Source: Photobacterium sp. GJ3
Lineage (GTDB): Bacteria > Pseudomonadota > Gammaproteobacteria > Enterobacterales > Vibrionaceae
NCBI RefSeq assembly: GCF_018199995.1
Contig: NZ_CP073578.1
Span: 620,001-684,000 of the forward strand
DNA: 64,000 bases
Reading direction: 5' to 3'
Notes under the pieces: model-generated
Seen by the model: the letters and a program-made list of their open reading frames with translations, nothing else
Databases searched by the model: none
Told to the model about the DNA's origin: nothing
Position numbers and translations under genes: made by a program
Part shown: one piece after another, positions 1 to 10,828 of the stretch
Numbering within the stretch: the stretch's first letter is position 1
How the letters are laid out: each line of letters opens with the position of its first letter

Positions 1-177
1 TATATTTATATCAATCAGGTGCCGGGTAAGCCGTTGCCAAAACTACAGGCAGAATTTCTGCGTTTTGTACTGTCGGCGCAGGGGCAGCAGCTGGTCGATA
101 AAGATGGGTATGTGCCCTTACCACCAGCTGTCCTGGCCAGAGAACTGGCCGCGCTGGGGCTGACACCAGCCCATTAA
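1..177 (+). CDS. pstS: Phosphate ABC transporter substrate-binding protein, C-terminal end (partial)
   Basis: Frame 1 is open from the first base to a TAA at 175-177 and gives the last 58 residues of a protein whose start lies outside the window. The visible part includes YIYINQVPGKPLPKLQ, then LRFVLSAQGQQLVDKDGYVPLP. That is the usual end of PstS-like periplasmic phosphate-binding proteins, where the final helices follow a '...FL.FVLS.EGQ..V...GY.PL' pattern. The protein would deliver phosphate to the PstCAB permease encoded at 4.7-9.2 kb. It converges on ppx with about 50 bp between the stops. The family call rests on a short tail and on the pst/ppk context, so another class of periplasmic binding protein is possible. 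Confidence 0.7.
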   Translation, partial: YIYINQVPGKPLPKLQAEFLRFVLSAQGQQLVDKDGYVPLPPAVLARELAALGLTPAH

Positions 178-229
178 ACGTTGAGGTGAGTGCTGCGCAG
201 GCAGGAAGATCACCCGCACAGCACGGGCT

Positions 230-1738
230 TCACACCATCTCTTCCGATGGACTGATGCTCAGCTCCCAGCCAGCTTTTCGCCAGTATTCCTGTTCTTTAT
301 CCAGATCGGCAGCCAGCAGTCGGTTATTGGTCTGCCAGCCATCCGGTAAATTCAGTAACCATTTTTCTTTCTCTGCCGTCAGCACCATCGACGGCAGCGG
401 CTCATCGGTGCGCTGGCCGTGCAGTGCGACCGCCAGACGCAGTGCCCGGATCATCGGATAAAGATGCTTGCGCTTAAATATGCTCAGCTCAGGCATTTCA
501 TCGAGTTTGAGGGATTTGCGCTGGAAGCGGGCCAGTGTCGCCAGCACGGTCTGTTCTTCCAGATTAAAGCCGGGCATCGTACTGTGGCGCAGCAGATAAG
601 CGGAGTGGCGGTGAAAACCGGGATAACTGATACTGAGCCCGACTTCGTGTAAAAGTGCGCCCCAGTTCAGCAGGGACACCAGATCCGCATGGGTGCTGCC
701 AGCCGTCGCCTGTATGTAAATCTCTTTCGCCGTATCCCGGACCCGGGTTGCCTGATCGATATCCACATTATATTGCGTTGCCATCGCTGTAGCTGTCCGG
801 ATCCGGATATCGCTGTGCCGGAAACGTTCTTCCATTTCATACAGCAGACCTTCACGTAATGCACCGTCCGAAAAGATCATCTGATCGATTTTTAAGGCAG
901 TGAAGACTGCGCTCAGAATGGCGACGCCTGCGGCAAAGACCGGCTTCCGGTCATCTGGCAGACCGGGTAACGTCAGCTCGTCACTGTGTTTACAGGCGGT
1001 CACCAGCTTCACGACCTCTTCCAGCCGTTCTTTGCTGATGATGCCATCCGCATGGCCCTGCGCAATGATGACTTCCCGAATCGCTTTAATGGTGCCGGAA
1101 GCGCCGATGGCGGTATCCCAGCCCAGCCGTCGGTACCGACTGGCGATGCTCTCCATTTTTTGCAGCGCAGCCATGTGTGCCGCAGCCATCGCTTTGGGGG
1201 AGATCTTGCCTTTCGGGAAAAACTGCTGGTTGTAACTGACACAGCCCATGTGTTTGCTGTATTGCAGTTTGGGCTGAAATCCTTCACCGATGATCAGTTC
1301 CGTACTGCCGCCGCCGATATCAACGACCAGCTTCTGTCCCGGTTCATGCTGGGTATGTGCGACTCCCAGATAGATCAGCCGGGCTTCTTCTGTCCCGGCA
1401 ATAATTTCAATGGGGTAAGGCAGAACCCTTTCGGCACGTTTTAAAAAGACAGCGGCATTTCGGGCCTGACGCAAGGTATAGGTGGCGGCAATCCGGACAT
1501 TTTCAGGGTCAAATCCCTGAAGTCGTTCGGCAAACATCGCCAGACAACTCAGGCCGCGCTGAATGGCGGCCTGATCCAGTTCCATGTTGTCATTGAGGCC
1601 GTCAGCCAGATGAACCCGTTGTTTATGTCGGCTGACAATCTGCAGGCTGTGGCCGACCACCCGGGCAACCACCATATGGAAACTGTTGGAGCCCATATCG
1701 ATGGCGGCTATTTCTCGGGGACGATCGATTTCTATCAT
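230..1738 (-). CDS. ppx: Exopolyphosphatase (Ppx/GppA family)
   Basis: 502 residues, the normal length for Ppx (E. coli is about 513). It hydrolyses terminal phosphates from inorganic polyphosphate. The N-terminus has the ASKHA-fold phosphate-binding motif, [19 protein letters not shown] second nucleotide/phosphate loop, [12 protein letters not shown], lies near residue 142. The C-terminal half carries HD-like helices, including [27 protein letters not shown]. It overlaps ppk by 4 bp (ATGA), so the two are translationally coupled. The guanosine pentaphosphatase GppA is the close relative, but coupling to ppk favours Ppx. Start ATG at 1738. Confidence 0.95.
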   Translation of the reverse strand: MIEIDRPREIAAIDMGSNSFHMVVARVVGHSLQIVSRHKQRVHLADGLNDNMELDQAAIQRGLSCLAMFAERLQGFDPENVRIAATYTLRQARNAAVFLKRAERVLPYPIEIIAGTEEARLIYLGVAHTQHEPGQKLVVDIGGGSTELIIGEGFQPKLQYSKHMGCVSYNQQFFPKGKISPKAMAAAHMAALQKMESIASRYRRLGWDTAIGASGTIKAIREVIIAQGHADGIISKERLEEVVKLVTACKHSDELTLPGLPDDRKPVFAAGVAILSAVFTALKIDQMIFSDGALREGLLYEMEERFRHSDIRIRTATAMATQYNVDIDQATRVRDTAKEIYIQATAGSTHADLVSLLNWGALLHEVGLSISYPGFHRHSAYLLRHSTMPGFNLEEQTVLATLARFQRKSLKLDEMPELSIFKRKHLYPMIRALRLAVALHGQRTDEPLPSMVLTAEKEKWLLNLPDGWQTNNRLLAADLDKEQEYWRKAGWELSISPSEEMV

Positions 1739-3858
1739 GCGGCGTTTTCGTTATTCTCTTGAGTGGCTTCAGCATCAGCCTTTCGGCTGGCTTCCTTTTG
1801 CAGCTTTTTTTCAGACTGCTTCAGATAATCGTAGATCTCAATCTGAGATCGGATCTTTCGTTTGTTGCCACGAGGCACGTAATTATTGCTCATCGACTTG
1901 TCCAGAATCCGGGCCTTGACCGTGTCTGAGAACTGGATATTGAGAATGTCGATGATCTTCTGTTTGAGCTCGGGCTGGCGGATCGGACAGCCGACTTCAA
2001 TCCGGTTATCGATATTACGCGTCATCCAGTCTGCGGAAGAAATATAAACTTCCGGGTTGCCATCGTTTTCAAACACCATGATTCTGGGGTGCTCCAGAAA
2101 ACGATCGACAATACTGATGATGCGAATGTTGTCACTGATCCCCGGTATTCCCGGGACCAGCGAACACATGCCCCGGATGATCATATCAACCTGAACACCC
2201 GCGCTGCTGGCCTGATACAAGCGATTGACCAAGCCTTTATCGACCAGATTATTCACTTTCAGTGTAATCGCCGCGCGCTGATTCTGCTTGGCATTGTCAA
2301 TTTCCCGGTCAATCAGCTCGTACAGACGGCTGCGGGAGTTGCGCGGCGAGACGATGAGCTGGTTGAATTTCACCGGACGATAAGGGTTCTGAATAAAGCT
2401 GAAGACCTGACGGACTTCGTTGGTCAGTTCCGGATCGGCGGTAAAGAGAGAGAAATCGGTGTAGATGCGGGCGGTTTTCTCGTGGAAGTTGCCGGTTCCG
2501 ATATGGGCGTAACGGACAATTTCGTCGCCTTCCTGCCGGGTGATCAGACAGAGTTTTGAGTGAATCTTCAGGCCCGGCACACTGAACACGACACGAACAT
2601 CGGATTCGGTCAGCCGACGTGCCCACTCAATATTGGCTTCTTCATCGAATCGGGCCTGCAGTTCCACAACGACCGTGACCTGCTTGCCGTTGTTCACGGC
2701 ATCAATCATGGAATCAATGATGCGGGAGTTTTTCGCCACCCGGTAAATATTGATGTAAATACTCCGGACTTTGGGATCGAAAGCGGCCTGGCGCACAAAC
2801 TCTGTCATGTGATTGAAAGAGTGATACGGGTAGTAGAGCAGGATATCCTGTTCCCGAATGGCTTCAAAAGCGTTGCGGGCACTGGTGAACTGGTAGCTGT
2901 CGATCGGCGGCAGGGGCTTATTTTCCAGATACTTGCGCCCGACATTCGGGAAGCTGATGAAGTCTTTAAAGTTATGGTAGCGGCCACCGGGAATGATACT
3001 GTCGTAGCTGGAGACTTTCAGCAGGCTGCACAGCTTTTCGATTAATTCGCCCGGCATGTCCCGCTGATACACAAAACGCACCGGCATCGCGGTCAGTCGC
3101 TGACTCAGGCCTTCGGACATCAGCTCCAGAATACTGTGATCCACTTCCTGACTGAGATCGTATTCCGCATCCCGGGTCATTTTCATGGAATAAGCAGATA
3201 AACTGTCGTAATCAAAGAACCCACTGAAAATGTCATCCAGACACAGACGAATGATGTTATCGAGCAGAATCAGTGTCTTGCGGTTTTTGCCTTTGGCTTC
3301 CGGGACTTTGATGAAACGGGGCAACTGATCGGTTGGGATCTCCAGCAGTGCATACTGACTGGATTCGCCCTGCCTCATATCAATGGCCAGATAGGTGTAT
3401 TCATCTTTCAGGAACTGAAGCAGATCGATATCTTCGGTCAGCAGGATCGGGGTGACATGCGGCAGAATGGTGTTGCGGAAATAGCGTTTCAGCCATTCGC
3501 TCTGGTTGTCATCAATTTGCTGTTCATTGACCAGAAAGATATTGCGCCGTGCCATTTCCAGCAGGATTTCATTGTAGAGCGTGTCGAAGTCCTGATTCAT
3601 TTTCAGCACCCGACTCTGAATCTTACTCAGCAGATGCTTGGCATTGTCGTTGACCCCTTGCTCCTGACTGATCAGGATGCGCCGCTTTACATCAGCAAAG
3701 CGGACTTTATAGAACTCATCGGTGTTGCTTGAAAAAATACCCAAAAAGCGAACGCGCTCAATCAGTGGGACGGATTTATCAGCGGCTTCCTGCAGGACGC
3801 GTTCATTAAAAGACAGCCAGCTCAGTTCTTTATCGATATAAAGCGGTTCAGTACTCAT
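1735..3858 (-). CDS. ppk: Polyphosphate kinase 1
   Basis: 707 residues, full length for PPK1. It reversibly polymerises the gamma-phosphate of ATP into polyphosphate at the membrane. The N-terminus ([17 protein letters not shown]) and the [16 protein letters not shown] segment are hallmark PPK1 sequences. The C-terminal phospholipase-D-like fold contains the phosphohistidine region KIHSKLCLI and the second conserved histidine in [20 protein letters not shown]. It forms an operon with ppx. PPK1, PPX, a PPK2 and the Pst transporter lie within 11 kb, so this segment handles phosphate uptake and storage. The start at 3858 sits behind a short upstream gap to gcvR. Confidence 0.97.
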   Translation of the reverse strand: MSTEPLYIDKELSWLSFNERVLQEAADKSVPLIERVRFLGIFSSNTDEFYKVRFADVKRRILISQEQGVNDNAKHLLSKIQSRVLKMNQDFDTLYNEILLEMARRNIFLVNEQQIDDNQSEWLKRYFRNTILPHVTPILLTEDIDLLQFLKDEYTYLAIDMRQGESSQYALLEIPTDQLPRFIKVPEAKGKNRKTLILLDNIIRLCLDDIFSGFFDYDSLSAYSMKMTRDAEYDLSQEVDHSILELMSEGLSQRLTAMPVRFVYQRDMPGELIEKLCSLLKVSSYDSIIPGGRYHNFKDFISFPNVGRKYLENKPLPPIDSYQFTSARNAFEAIREQDILLYYPYHSFNHMTEFVRQAAFDPKVRSIYINIYRVAKNSRIIDSMIDAVNNGKQVTVVVELQARFDEEANIEWARRLTESDVRVVFSVPGLKIHSKLCLITRQEGDEIVRYAHIGTGNFHEKTARIYTDFSLFTADPELTNEVRQVFSFIQNPYRPVKFNQLIVSPRNSRSRLYELIDREIDNAKQNQRAAITLKVNNLVDKGLVNRLYQASSAGVQVDMIIRGMCSLVPGIPGISDNIRIISIVDRFLEHPRIMVFENDGNPEVYISSADWMTRNIDNRIEVGCPIRQPELKQKIIDILNIQFSDTVKARILDKSMSNNYVPRGNKRKIRSQIEIYDYLKQSEKKLQKEASRKADAEATQENNENAA

Positions 3859-3887
3859 GATTTTCCTAACACAAGAATCAACAGCAA

Positions 3888-4409
3888 TTAATGGACCTCG
3901 ATTCCCTCCGGTTCTTCGAAATCAATCGTCAGATCATCTGCGAGACTTTCCAATTGCAATTGCACGGTCGACACAGAAAGCGATGCTGGAATTTCGAGTT
4001 CGAACCAGGCGGTAAAAATGGGGTAGCCCCAATTTGGAGCACTGTGGGTATCGGTTTTCAATTTATAAATATTGATGCCCAGCTCGCCGAGGCTGGTCGT
4101 AACTTCTTTGACAATGCCGGGACGGTCATTCCCGGTGACGGTCAGCGATTGCAGTTGCTTGGGAGGCGGAGTGAGGTGAGTGTCTTCTTCAATATGAATC
4201 TTCAGCCCTTCGAGTTTGGACATGGCCTGCCGAAATGCTTTCACGGATGCTTCCGGAACATCGACCTGAAGAATGCCGGCAAATTGTCCGGCCAGATGAT
4301 TCATACTGCTACCCAGCCAGTTTCCCTGGTGCTGATATACAGTATCCGATAACTTTCCAACTAAACCTTGGCGATCCTGGCCAATGACAGTAATGACAAG
4401 ATGCTTCAT
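3888..4409 (-). CDS. gcvR: Glycine cleavage system transcriptional repressor-like ACT protein
   Basis: 173 residues with two ACT domains (about residues 1-85 and 90-170). The first opens [24 protein letters not shown] and the second has [26 protein letters not shown]. This matches GcvR, which in E. coli binds glycine and antagonises the activator GcvA at the gcv operon. A strong ribosome-binding site (AAGGAGG on the minus strand) precedes the ATG at 4409. It stands alone between ppk, with a 29-bp gap, and the divergent pst operon. No gcvA or gcvTHP is in the window, so the regulatory target is inferred from family only. Confidence 0.85.
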   Translation of the reverse strand: MKHLVITVIGQDRQGLVGKLSDTVYQHQGNWLGSSMNHLAGQFAGILQVDVPEASVKAFRQAMSKLEGLKIHIEEDTHLTPPPKQLQSLTVTGNDRPGIVKEVTTSLGELGINIYKLKTDTHSAPNWGYPIFTAWFELEIPASLSVSTVQLQLESLADDLTIDFEEPEGIEVH

Positions 4410-4615
4410 GTCGTGCCTCCTTCTGGTAGCGGTTCAATTCATTATCTGACCCCACTCTGATTATGTCCAGACAGGATATGCATTGAGTGACCAGAATACG
4501 GCTACCGTCATAAAGCATTCAGATTATTCGGTTTTTGTGACACTTTTATGTCAGCCAACCATCCTGTGCACAGATTCATTTGTGAAATGAAAAACTTACG
4601 GGTCGTGTAATATAA

Positions 4616-4644
4616 TTGTCATCTAACAGACATATAATTTGTCA
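4616..4644 (+). promoter_or_regulatory. Possible Pho box upstream of pstC
   Basis: TTGTCA occurs at 4616-4621 and again at 4639-4644. A weaker CAGACA at 4627-4632 keeps roughly the 11-bp spacing of PhoB direct repeats. It lies 25-50 bp before the pstC start. PhoB control of pst operons is established in related bacteria. The match here is imperfect, so the call is tentative. Confidence 0.35.
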
Positions 4645-4668
4645 GTATGTAACTTTCATGGGGTGAGA

Positions 4669-6882
4669 ATGGCAAATGCCGGTGCATTTTTGACAGACGA
4701 CAGCCGTATCCGTCGATATAAAGACAGGGTGGCGCGTTATAGTGTGATTGCCGGTGGAATTTTTGTCCTTTTAACGCTCGTTCTGATCTTCTTCTATCTG
4801 CTGTATGTGATATTGCCTGTTTTCTCACCGGCAAGGATCACACCTGTTCAGGCATTCACGGTACCGCTTTCAGACACCCGGGCGGTGATGCTGAATGATC
4901 AGGGCACCGCTGCATTTCATTTTTCATCATCCGGTGAGCTGAGTCTGGTCCCGCTGAATCCGAAAGCAACCCCTGTGTCGTCGCTTTCTGTGTCGGTGAT
5001 GGAACAACCAACCAGCTTTGCCGCTGGTTTGCCGCATGAACAGGTTTTTGCCTACGGGGATGCCCGCGGGGGCGTGCGTGTGGTCAAACCTTTGGTTCAT
5101 CAGGGGCAGCTACGGGCCGCCTATCCGCTGGATCAGACGTATATCCAGCTCGATCCGCTGGGGCAGCCTTTGGTCCGGTTGGCGATTTCTGTCCGGCGGC
5201 AGGTTGCGACCCTGGTTGGTCTGACGCAGGATCACCGTTTGGTCGCGAAAGTGTTTCAACGCACGCATGGCTTAGATGCCAGTGCGCAGGACTGGGCTGA
5301 AACCACGCTGTCCATGCCTGAGATCTCTGAAGAGATCACCGCGATGATTGCGACGCCGGATGGTCGTTCGCTGTATCTGCTGGCAGGAGACTGGCTGCGT
5401 GCGATTGATTTACAAGGGGTAAAAGGCAGCATCCGCCTGCAGCAGAATGTCAGCCGGGGCTCGGGTCAGCCTGTGGCCATGACCGCATTGTCCGGGGCGA
5501 ACTCTTTGCTGATCACTGGTGCGAACGGCGACGTGGTTCAGTGGTTTGAAGGGGTGAAAGGCGGGCGCCGCCAGTTGATAGCGGCCCGCAGTTTTGAAGC
5601 AGCGCAGGGCGGATTGCAGCAACTGACCCCGGAGTATTACCGAAAAGGTTTTTTTGCGATTCAGGACGACGGCACACTGAATGCGTATTACATGTCGGAC
5701 AGCACCCACCCGGTGCTGAGCACGCCGTTATTTATCAAGAAACAGGGTCAATTACCTGAACTGATGGCCATTTCGCCGCGGGCCAATCGTCTGCTGGCGA
5801 TTGACGGGGCGCAATGGCAGTTATTCTGGGTTGAAAACCCTTATCCAGAAGTCAGCTTTCACAGTCTGTGGCGAAAGGTCTGGTACGAAGGTTATCCAGA
5901 GCCGGATTATGTCTGGCAGTCGACTTCGGCTTCCGATGAATCCGAGCCCAAACTCAGTTTAGTGCCAATCGTATTTGGCACGCTGAAAGCCGCCGTTTAT
6001 GCACTGTTTTTTGCGATTCCGCTGGCATTAGCCGGTGCGATCTATACGGCTTATTTTATGTCGACCAAGATGCGCCGGGTCATTAAGCCTACGGTTGAGA
6101 TCATGGAAGCCTTACCCACGGTGATTCTGGGATTTCTGGCCGGGATCTGGCTGGCGCCGCTGGTGGAAACCCACTTGATTGGCATTGGGCTGTGTTTGCT
6201 GATTTTGCCGCTGGCGATGGTTGCTGTCGGGTTCGGTTGGGCATTCCTGCCGGGACGCTGGCATCGCCGGGTGCCGACAGGTCTGCATATATTGCTGTTG
6301 ATGCCGGTGCTGGTGCTGGTCGGTTATCTCTGCTTTGCAATTAGCCCTATGATTGAGCAGGCGTATTTCAACGGTGATATCCGCTCTTATCTGACGAATG
6401 TCTGGGGCATTGGTTATGATCAGCGCAATGCGCTGGTGGTCGGGATCGCCATGGGGTTTGCTGTCATCCCAACCATCTTTACCATTGCAGAAGACGCGAT
6501 TTATTCGGTGCCGTCTCATTTGAGTAATGGGTCGCTGGCATTAGGTGCGACGCCGTGGCAAACCCTGACCCGGGTGGTGCTGCTGACGGCCAGCCCTGGG
6601 ATTTTCTCGGCGGTGATGATGGGGCTGGGCCGGGCCGTCGGTGAAACCATGATTGTGCTGATGGCGACCGGAAATACACCGTTGTTGGAGTGGAATGTGC
6701 TGGAAGGGCTGCGCACCCTGTCTGCAACCATCGCGATTGAAATGCCGGAATCAGAAGTCGGCAGCGCACATTATCGTGTGCTGTTTCTGGCGGCATTTGT
6801 CTTGTTTATTTTTACGTTTTTCTTCAATACCCTGGCAGAAATCGTGCGTCAGCGATTGCGCGATAAATACAAATCGCTCTGA
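4669..6882 (+). CDS. pstC: Phosphate ABC transporter permease PstC, long form
   Basis: 737 residues, against about 320 for E. coli PstC. One membrane helix lies near residues 24-50. It is followed by about 380 residues predicted to be periplasmic, then a normal MetI-type permease domain from about residue 430. That domain ends with the ATPase-coupling loop [17 protein letters not shown] and the GRAVGETMIVLMATGN signature. The insert contains blade-like repeats (TPDGRSLYLLAGDWLRAIDL, NSLLITGANGDVVQWFEG, FFAIQDDGTLNAYYMSD) that look like a beta-propeller. Long PstC forms are known in Vibrio and Pseudomonas. I chose the ATG at 4669, behind GGGGTGAG, over an in-frame TTG at 4639. Confidence 0.93.
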   Translation: MANAGAFLTDDSRIRRYKDRVARYSVIAGGIFVLLTLVLIFFYLLYVILPVFSPARITPVQAFTVPLSDTRAVMLNDQGTAAFHFSSSGELSLVPLNPKATPVSSLSVSVMEQPTSFAAGLPHEQVFAYGDARGGVRVVKPLVHQGQLRAAYPLDQTYIQLDPLGQPLVRLAISVRRQVATLVGLTQDHRLVAKVFQRTHGLDASAQDWAETTLSMPEISEEITAMIATPDGRSLYLLAGDWLRAIDLQGVKGSIRLQQNVSRGSGQPVAMTALSGANSLLITGANGDVVQWFEGVKGGRRQLIAARSFEAAQGGLQQLTPEYYRKGFFAIQDDGTLNAYYMSDSTHPVLSTPLFIKKQGQLPELMAISPRANRLLAIDGAQWQLFWVENPYPEVSFHSLWRKVWYEGYPEPDYVWQSTSASDESEPKLSLVPIVFGTLKAAVYALFFAIPLALAGAIYTAYFMSTKMRRVIKPTVEIMEALPTVILGFLAGIWLAPLVETHLIGIGLCLLILPLAMVAVGFGWAFLPGRWHRRVPTGLHILLLMPVLVLVGYLCFAISPMIEQAYFNGDIRSYLTNVWGIGYDQRNALVVGIAMGFAVIPTIFTIAEDAIYSVPSHLSNGSLALGATPWQTLTRVVLLTASPGIFSAVMMGLGRAVGETMIVLMATGNTPLLEWNVLEGLRTLSATIAIEMPESEVGSAHYRVLFLAAFVLFIFTFFFNTLAEIVRQRLRDKYKSL

Positions 6883-6913
6883 TAGCCGGGGTAAGGGCTG
6901 AGTTGCAAAATCA

Positions 6914-8389
6914 ATGTTGAAATGGATGCGTTCCGGTTCCCCCTGGATCTGGCTGACGGCAGGTATGGTCAGCCTGAATCTGCTGGCGGTGCTGGGCTTA
7001 TTACTGATGATAGGCTGGAAGGGGCTGAGCTACTTCTGGCCGGCACAGGTTTATCAGTTTGACGTTGATCTGGCCGATCAACGGCAAAGTGTGCTGGGTG
7101 AAATTTATGAAACCAGTGCCGTTCCACGTCAGCAATTGTTGGATGCCGGATACGCGTTGCCGGATTCAGGCAACCCGACGATTACCCGGTATCTGATTAA
7201 AACCGGCAACCGGGAGCTGGCTGTACTGGACTTTATCACCCTGCTGGATACTCAAATCCGGACTAAGGACATTGCTCATGGGGCGGTGGTGATAGAGCGT
7301 GTCCGAAACGGCAAGTTTTATGGCTATCCGCAGGCTTTGCTTCATGGTTTGGAGCGTCGTGAAATCACCGCTCCCGACATGCTGTTGACCTGGCTCGATC
7401 ATGCGATCGCCGAGCGGGAAACCCAGGCTGATTTTCAGGCGGTACAACAATCACAGGCGCTGTTGATCCAGGATGCGCAGGGACAAGAGGTCCGGATTCC
7501 GCTGACGGATATTTTAGATCTCTGGTATCCCAATGATATGTCCTGGCACGACAAGCTGATGCACTGGGGCAGTCAGGTGCGCCATTTTGTGACGGATGCG
7601 CCCAGAGAAGCCAATACCGAAGGCGGTGTTTTTCCGGCGATTTTCGGCACCGTACTGATGGTGTTACTGATGAGTGTGATTGTGACTCCTTTGGGGGTAC
7701 TGGCTGCAATTTACCTGCACGAGTACGCGGAACAGAATCGCTTGACCCGCATCATCCGTGTCGCGGTGATCAATCTGGCTGGTGTCCCGTCCATCGTATA
7801 TGGGGTGTTCGGCTTGGGCTTTTTTGTGTACATGGTTGGCGGTACGCTGGACGAGCTCTTTTTTTCGGATCAGCTCCCGGCACCGACATTTGGCACCCCG
7901 GGGATTCTCTGGTCAGCACTGACGCTGGCGATTCTGACGCTGCCAGTGGTGATTGTGTCGACGGAGGAAGGCTTGGCGCGGATTCCGCCTTCAATCCGCC
8001 ATGGCTCGCTGGCGCTGGGCGCCACGCAGGCTGAAACCCTGTGGCGGATTGTACTCCCGATGGCCAGCCCGGCGATTATGACGGGATTAATTCTGGCAGT
8101 GGCCCGTGCGGCGGGAGAAGTGGCACCACTGATGCTGGTCGGTGTGGTGAAAATGGCCCCGTCTTTGCCAATTGATGCACAGTTTCCATACTTACATTTA
8201 GACCGGAAGTTCATGCACCTTGGCTACCACATCTATGATGTTGGCTTTCAAAGCCCGAATGTCGAGGCGGCACGGCCGCTGGTGTACGCAACTTCATTGC
8301 TGCTGGTCACCGTGATTGTCGGGCTGAATCTGACGGCCATCGGGATTCGTAATCATCTGCGGGAAAAATTCCGCGAACTGGAACAATAA
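6914..8389 (+). CDS. pstA: Phosphate ABC transporter permease PstA, long form
   Basis: 491 residues, also longer than the approximately 296 of E. coli PstA. A first membrane helix ([25 protein letters not shown]) is followed by about 200 extra residues. The permease domain starts near residue 235 ([22 protein letters not shown]). The coupling loop is [19 protein letters not shown], followed by [18 protein letters not shown], typical of PstA. The gene starts 31 bp after pstC. The matching enlargement of both permease subunits suggests that their external regions pair with each other, but that is inference. Confidence 0.93.
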   Translation: MLKWMRSGSPWIWLTAGMVSLNLLAVLGLLLMIGWKGLSYFWPAQVYQFDVDLADQRQSVLGEIYETSAVPRQQLLDAGYALPDSGNPTITRYLIKTGNRELAVLDFITLLDTQIRTKDIAHGAVVIERVRNGKFYGYPQALLHGLERREITAPDMLLTWLDHAIAERETQADFQAVQQSQALLIQDAQGQEVRIPLTDILDLWYPNDMSWHDKLMHWGSQVRHFVTDAPREANTEGGVFPAIFGTVLMVLLMSVIVTPLGVLAAIYLHEYAEQNRLTRIIRVAVINLAGVPSIVYGVFGLGFFVYMVGGTLDELFFSDQLPAPTFGTPGILWSALTLAILTLPVVIVSTEEGLARIPPSIRHGSLALGATQAETLWRIVLPMASPAIMTGLILAVARAAGEVAPLMLVGVVKMAPSLPIDAQFPYLHLDRKFMHLGYHIYDVGFQSPNVEAARPLVYATSLLLVTVIVGLNLTAIGIRNHLREKFRELEQ

Positions 8390-8403
8390 CGAGAAGGGTG
8401 GAG

Positions 8404-9222
8404 ATGTTTTCATTCAACGCCAGTATGGACTTGCTCAAGCCAGTCGATCTGACCGCACTGCCAGAGGAAAAAACGGCGCTGACCATCGACGGGCTGGATT
8501 TGTATTATGGTCAGAAACAGGCGCTGTATCATATCAACATGAAGATTGCCAAAGGGCAGGTCACGGCGTTTATCGGTCCTTCCGGCTGTGGTAAATCGAC
8601 CCTTCTTCGCTGTATCAACCGGATGAACGAGCTGGTGGAAGGCTGCCGTGTTGAAGGGCAAATCCTGCTGCATGGCAAAAATATCTATGATCAAAACGTA
8701 GATGTGGCGGCATTACGTCGTCAGGTTGGCATGGTGTTTCAGCGACCCAACCCGTTTCCCAAGTCTATCTACGAAAATGTGGTATACGGCCTTCGGCTGC
8801 AGGGCGTGAAGAATAACCGGGTGCTGGATGACGCTGTGGAGAATTCACTGCGCGGTGCTGCCTTGTGGGATGAAGTGAAGGATCGTCTGCACGAAAATGC
8901 CTTTGGACTGTCCGGCGGTCAGCAACAGCGACTGGTGATTGCACGGGCCATTGCCATTGAGCCTGAAGTGATCCTGCTGGATGAACCAACGTCTGCGCTG
9001 GATCCGATCTCGACACTGACTATTGAAGAGCTGATTAACGATCTCAAGAAAAAATATACGGTGATTATCGTGACCCATAACATGCAGCAGGCTGCACGGG
9101 TGTCGGATAATACCGCATTTATGCATATGGGCGAGCTGGTGGAATACGCGTCAACCAATGATATCTTCACCACCCCGAAAGAAAAACGTACCGAAGATTA
9201 CATTACTGGCCGTTACGGCTAA
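8404..9222 (+). CDS. pstB: Phosphate ABC transporter ATP-binding protein PstB
   Basis: 272 residues from the ATG at 8404, which has AAGG six bases upstream; an in-frame GTG at 8398 has no room for a ribosome site. It powers phosphate import. Walker A is GPSGCGKST, the Q-loop region [19 protein letters not shown] is diagnostic of PstB, the signature is LSGGQQQRL, and Walker B is [12 protein letters not shown]. The C-terminus ([10 protein letters not shown]) is the typical PstB ending. It lies in the pstC-pstA-pstB-phoU operon, 14 bp after pstA. The N-terminus is slightly longer than in E. coli (257 residues). Confidence 0.97.
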   Translation: MFSFNASMDLLKPVDLTALPEEKTALTIDGLDLYYGQKQALYHINMKIAKGQVTAFIGPSGCGKSTLLRCINRMNELVEGCRVEGQILLHGKNIYDQNVDVAALRRQVGMVFQRPNPFPKSIYENVVYGLRLQGVKNNRVLDDAVENSLRGAALWDEVKDRLHENAFGLSGGQQQRLVIARAIAIEPEVILLDEPTSALDPISTLTIEELINDLKKKYTVIIVTHNMQQAARVSDNTAFMHMGELVEYASTNDIFTTPKEKRTEDYITGRYG

Positions 9223-9235
9223 GGAGTTGCAGCGC

Positions 9236-9955
9236 ATGTTGGATAATTTAAGTCTCAGCCGTCATATCTCCGGCCAGTTTAATGCCGAGCTCGAAAGCAT
9301 TCGCACCCATGTGCTGGCAATGGGCGGCTTGGTGGAACAGCAATTGACTGATGCCCTGAAAGCCATGCATAAGCAGGATGTTGATCTGGCCCGACGGGTC
9401 ATTAAAGATGATCACAAGGTGAATGCCATGGAAGTGGCCATTGATGAAGCCTGCACCCGGATCATTGCCAAGCGCCAGCCAACCGCCAGTGACTTGCGGT
9501 TGGTGATTGCGATTATCAAGACGATTACGGATTTGGAACGCATTGGGGATGTGGCAGAGAGCATCGCCAAGGTTGCGCTGGAGAATTTCACGAACAAACA
9601 ATACAACCTGTTGGTGTCACTGGAAGCCCTGGGCCAGCATGCAGCCCGGATGCTGCACGAAGTCTTGGATGCGTTTGCCCGGATGGACGTGAAGGCGGCG
9701 ATCCGGGTCTATCAGGAAGACGACCGTATTGATAAAGAGTATGAAGCGATCATTCGCCAGCTGATGACGTATATGATGGAAGATCCAAGGTCGATTCCCA
9801 ATGTCCTGCAAGTGATGTGGTCTGCGCGCTCCATTGAGCGGGTCGGGGATCGCTGCCAGAACATCTGCGAATACATTATTTATTTCGTCAAAGGCAAAGA
9901 TATTCGACATACCAGTCCGCAGGAAATGGAACATTTTATCGACAGCAACCGCTAG
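9236..9955 (+). CDS. phoU: Phosphate signalling regulator PhoU
   Basis: 239 residues from the ATG at 9236, close to E. coli PhoU (241). The protein is two repeated three-helix PhoU domains. Metal-binding and packing motifs appear as [12 protein letters not shown] in the first repeat and [13 protein letters not shown] in the second. PhoU couples the Pst transporter to the PhoR histidine kinase and represses the Pho regulon when phosphate is abundant. It is the last gene of the pst operon, 13 bp after pstB, with GGAG upstream of the start. A hairpin follows at 9979. Confidence 0.96.
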   Translation: MLDNLSLSRHISGQFNAELESIRTHVLAMGGLVEQQLTDALKAMHKQDVDLARRVIKDDHKVNAMEVAIDEACTRIIAKRQPTASDLRLVIAIIKTITDLERIGDVAESIAKVALENFTNKQYNLLVSLEALGQHAARMLHEVLDAFARMDVKAAIRVYQEDDRIDKEYEAIIRQLMTYMMEDPRSIPNVLQVMWSARSIERVGDRCQNICEYIIYFVKGKDIRHTSPQEMEHFIDSNR

Positions 9956-9978
9956 AGGATGGCTGATAGCCATGTTTT

Positions 9979-10007
9979 CAGGGAGCTTCAGGCTCCCTGA
10001 TTGTTTC
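9979..10007 (+). terminator. Terminator after phoU
   Basis: An 8-bp perfect stem (CAGGGAGC / GCTCCCTG) with a 5-base loop at 9979-9999, followed by a weak T-rich run (ATTGTTTC). It lies between phoU and the convergent ppk2, and the T-tract faces the phoU side. Confidence 0.7.
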
Positions 10008-10015
10008 GGGCGGGA

Positions 10016-10828
10016 TCAGTCATGATCGCCCTTGTCGAATCGGTCTGGTACAAAGGTTTGCTCATCCATCGGCGGGCGGTTATAACCTTCTTTATTGATC
10101 TCAGGTAACTCGATGTCCGGGTATTCGATGGTTTCGTAAGGAATCTGGCTGAGTAAGTGCGAGATGCAATTGATCCGGGCTTTTTTCTTATCATCGCTGT
10201 CGACCACCCACCAAGGGCTTTGTTTGGTGTCGGTGTGGGCAAACATTTTGTCTTTGGCTGCGGAATATTCGACCCAGCGCGAGCGGGATTCTAAATCCAT
10301 CGGGCTGAACTTCCAGCGCTTAATTGGCGTATTAATACGCTCCAGAAAGCGCTTTTCCTGCTCTTCGTCAGAGACGGAAAACCAGTATTTGATCAAAATG
10401 ATGCCGGAGCGCTGCAGCATGCGCTCGAACTCAGGGCAGGCAAGCAGAAACTCTTCATATTCTTCTTCGGTGCAAAACCCCATGACTTTTTCGACACCGG
10501 CCCGGTTGTACCAACTGCGGTCAAACAGCACAATTTCTCCGGCAGAAGGCAACTGCTCCACATAACGCTGAAAATACCATTGGGATTTTTCTTTCTCGGT
10601 GGGTTTTGGCAAGGCGACCACCCGGCAGACCCGAGGATTGAGTTTTTCGGTGATCCGCTTGATGGTTCCGCCTTTCCCCGCGGCATCCCGGCCTTCAAAA
10701 ATCACCAGTACACGCAAGCCTTCCTGCTTCACCCATTCCTGGCATTTCACTAATTCGATCTGAAGGTGCTCGAGTGCTTTTTCGTAATCTTTCTTTTTCA
10801 ATTTGTTACTTAAATCATAGCTGCTCAT
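10016..10828 (-). CDS. ppk2: Polyphosphate kinase 2 (class I PPK2)
   Basis: 270 residues. PPK2 enzymes use polyphosphate to phosphorylate nucleoside diphosphates, usually GDP or ADP. Walker A is FEGRDAAGKGGTIKR, the lid module is LFDRSWYNRAGVEKVMGF, and Walker B-like residues surround VLFDRS. The tail, WWVVDSDDKKKARINCISHLL, is typical of single-domain class I enzymes. I chose the ATG at 10828 because GGAGAAG lies just upstream of it; an in-frame ATG four codons earlier (10840) has no such site. It converges on phoU, which ties polyphosphate use to the phosphate uptake block. Confidence 0.93.
   Translation of the reverse strand: MSSYDLSNKLKKKDYEKALEHLQIELVKCQEWVKQEGLRVLVIFEGRDAAGKGGTIKRITEKLNPRVCRVVALPKPTEKEKSQWYFQRYVEQLPSAGEIVLFDRSWYNRAGVEKVMGFCTEEEYEEFLLACPEFERMLQRSGIILIKYWFSVSDEEQEKRFLERINTPIKRWKFSPMDLESRSRWVEYSAAKDKMFAHTDTKQSPWWVVDSDDKKKARINCISHLLSQIPYETIEYPDIELPEINKEGYNRPPMDEQTFVPDRFDKGDHD

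Noticed and set aside
4530..4560. CRP-like site TGTGACACTTTTATGTCA before pstC
   Set aside because: The second half does not match TCACA and the spacing is wrong; not supported.
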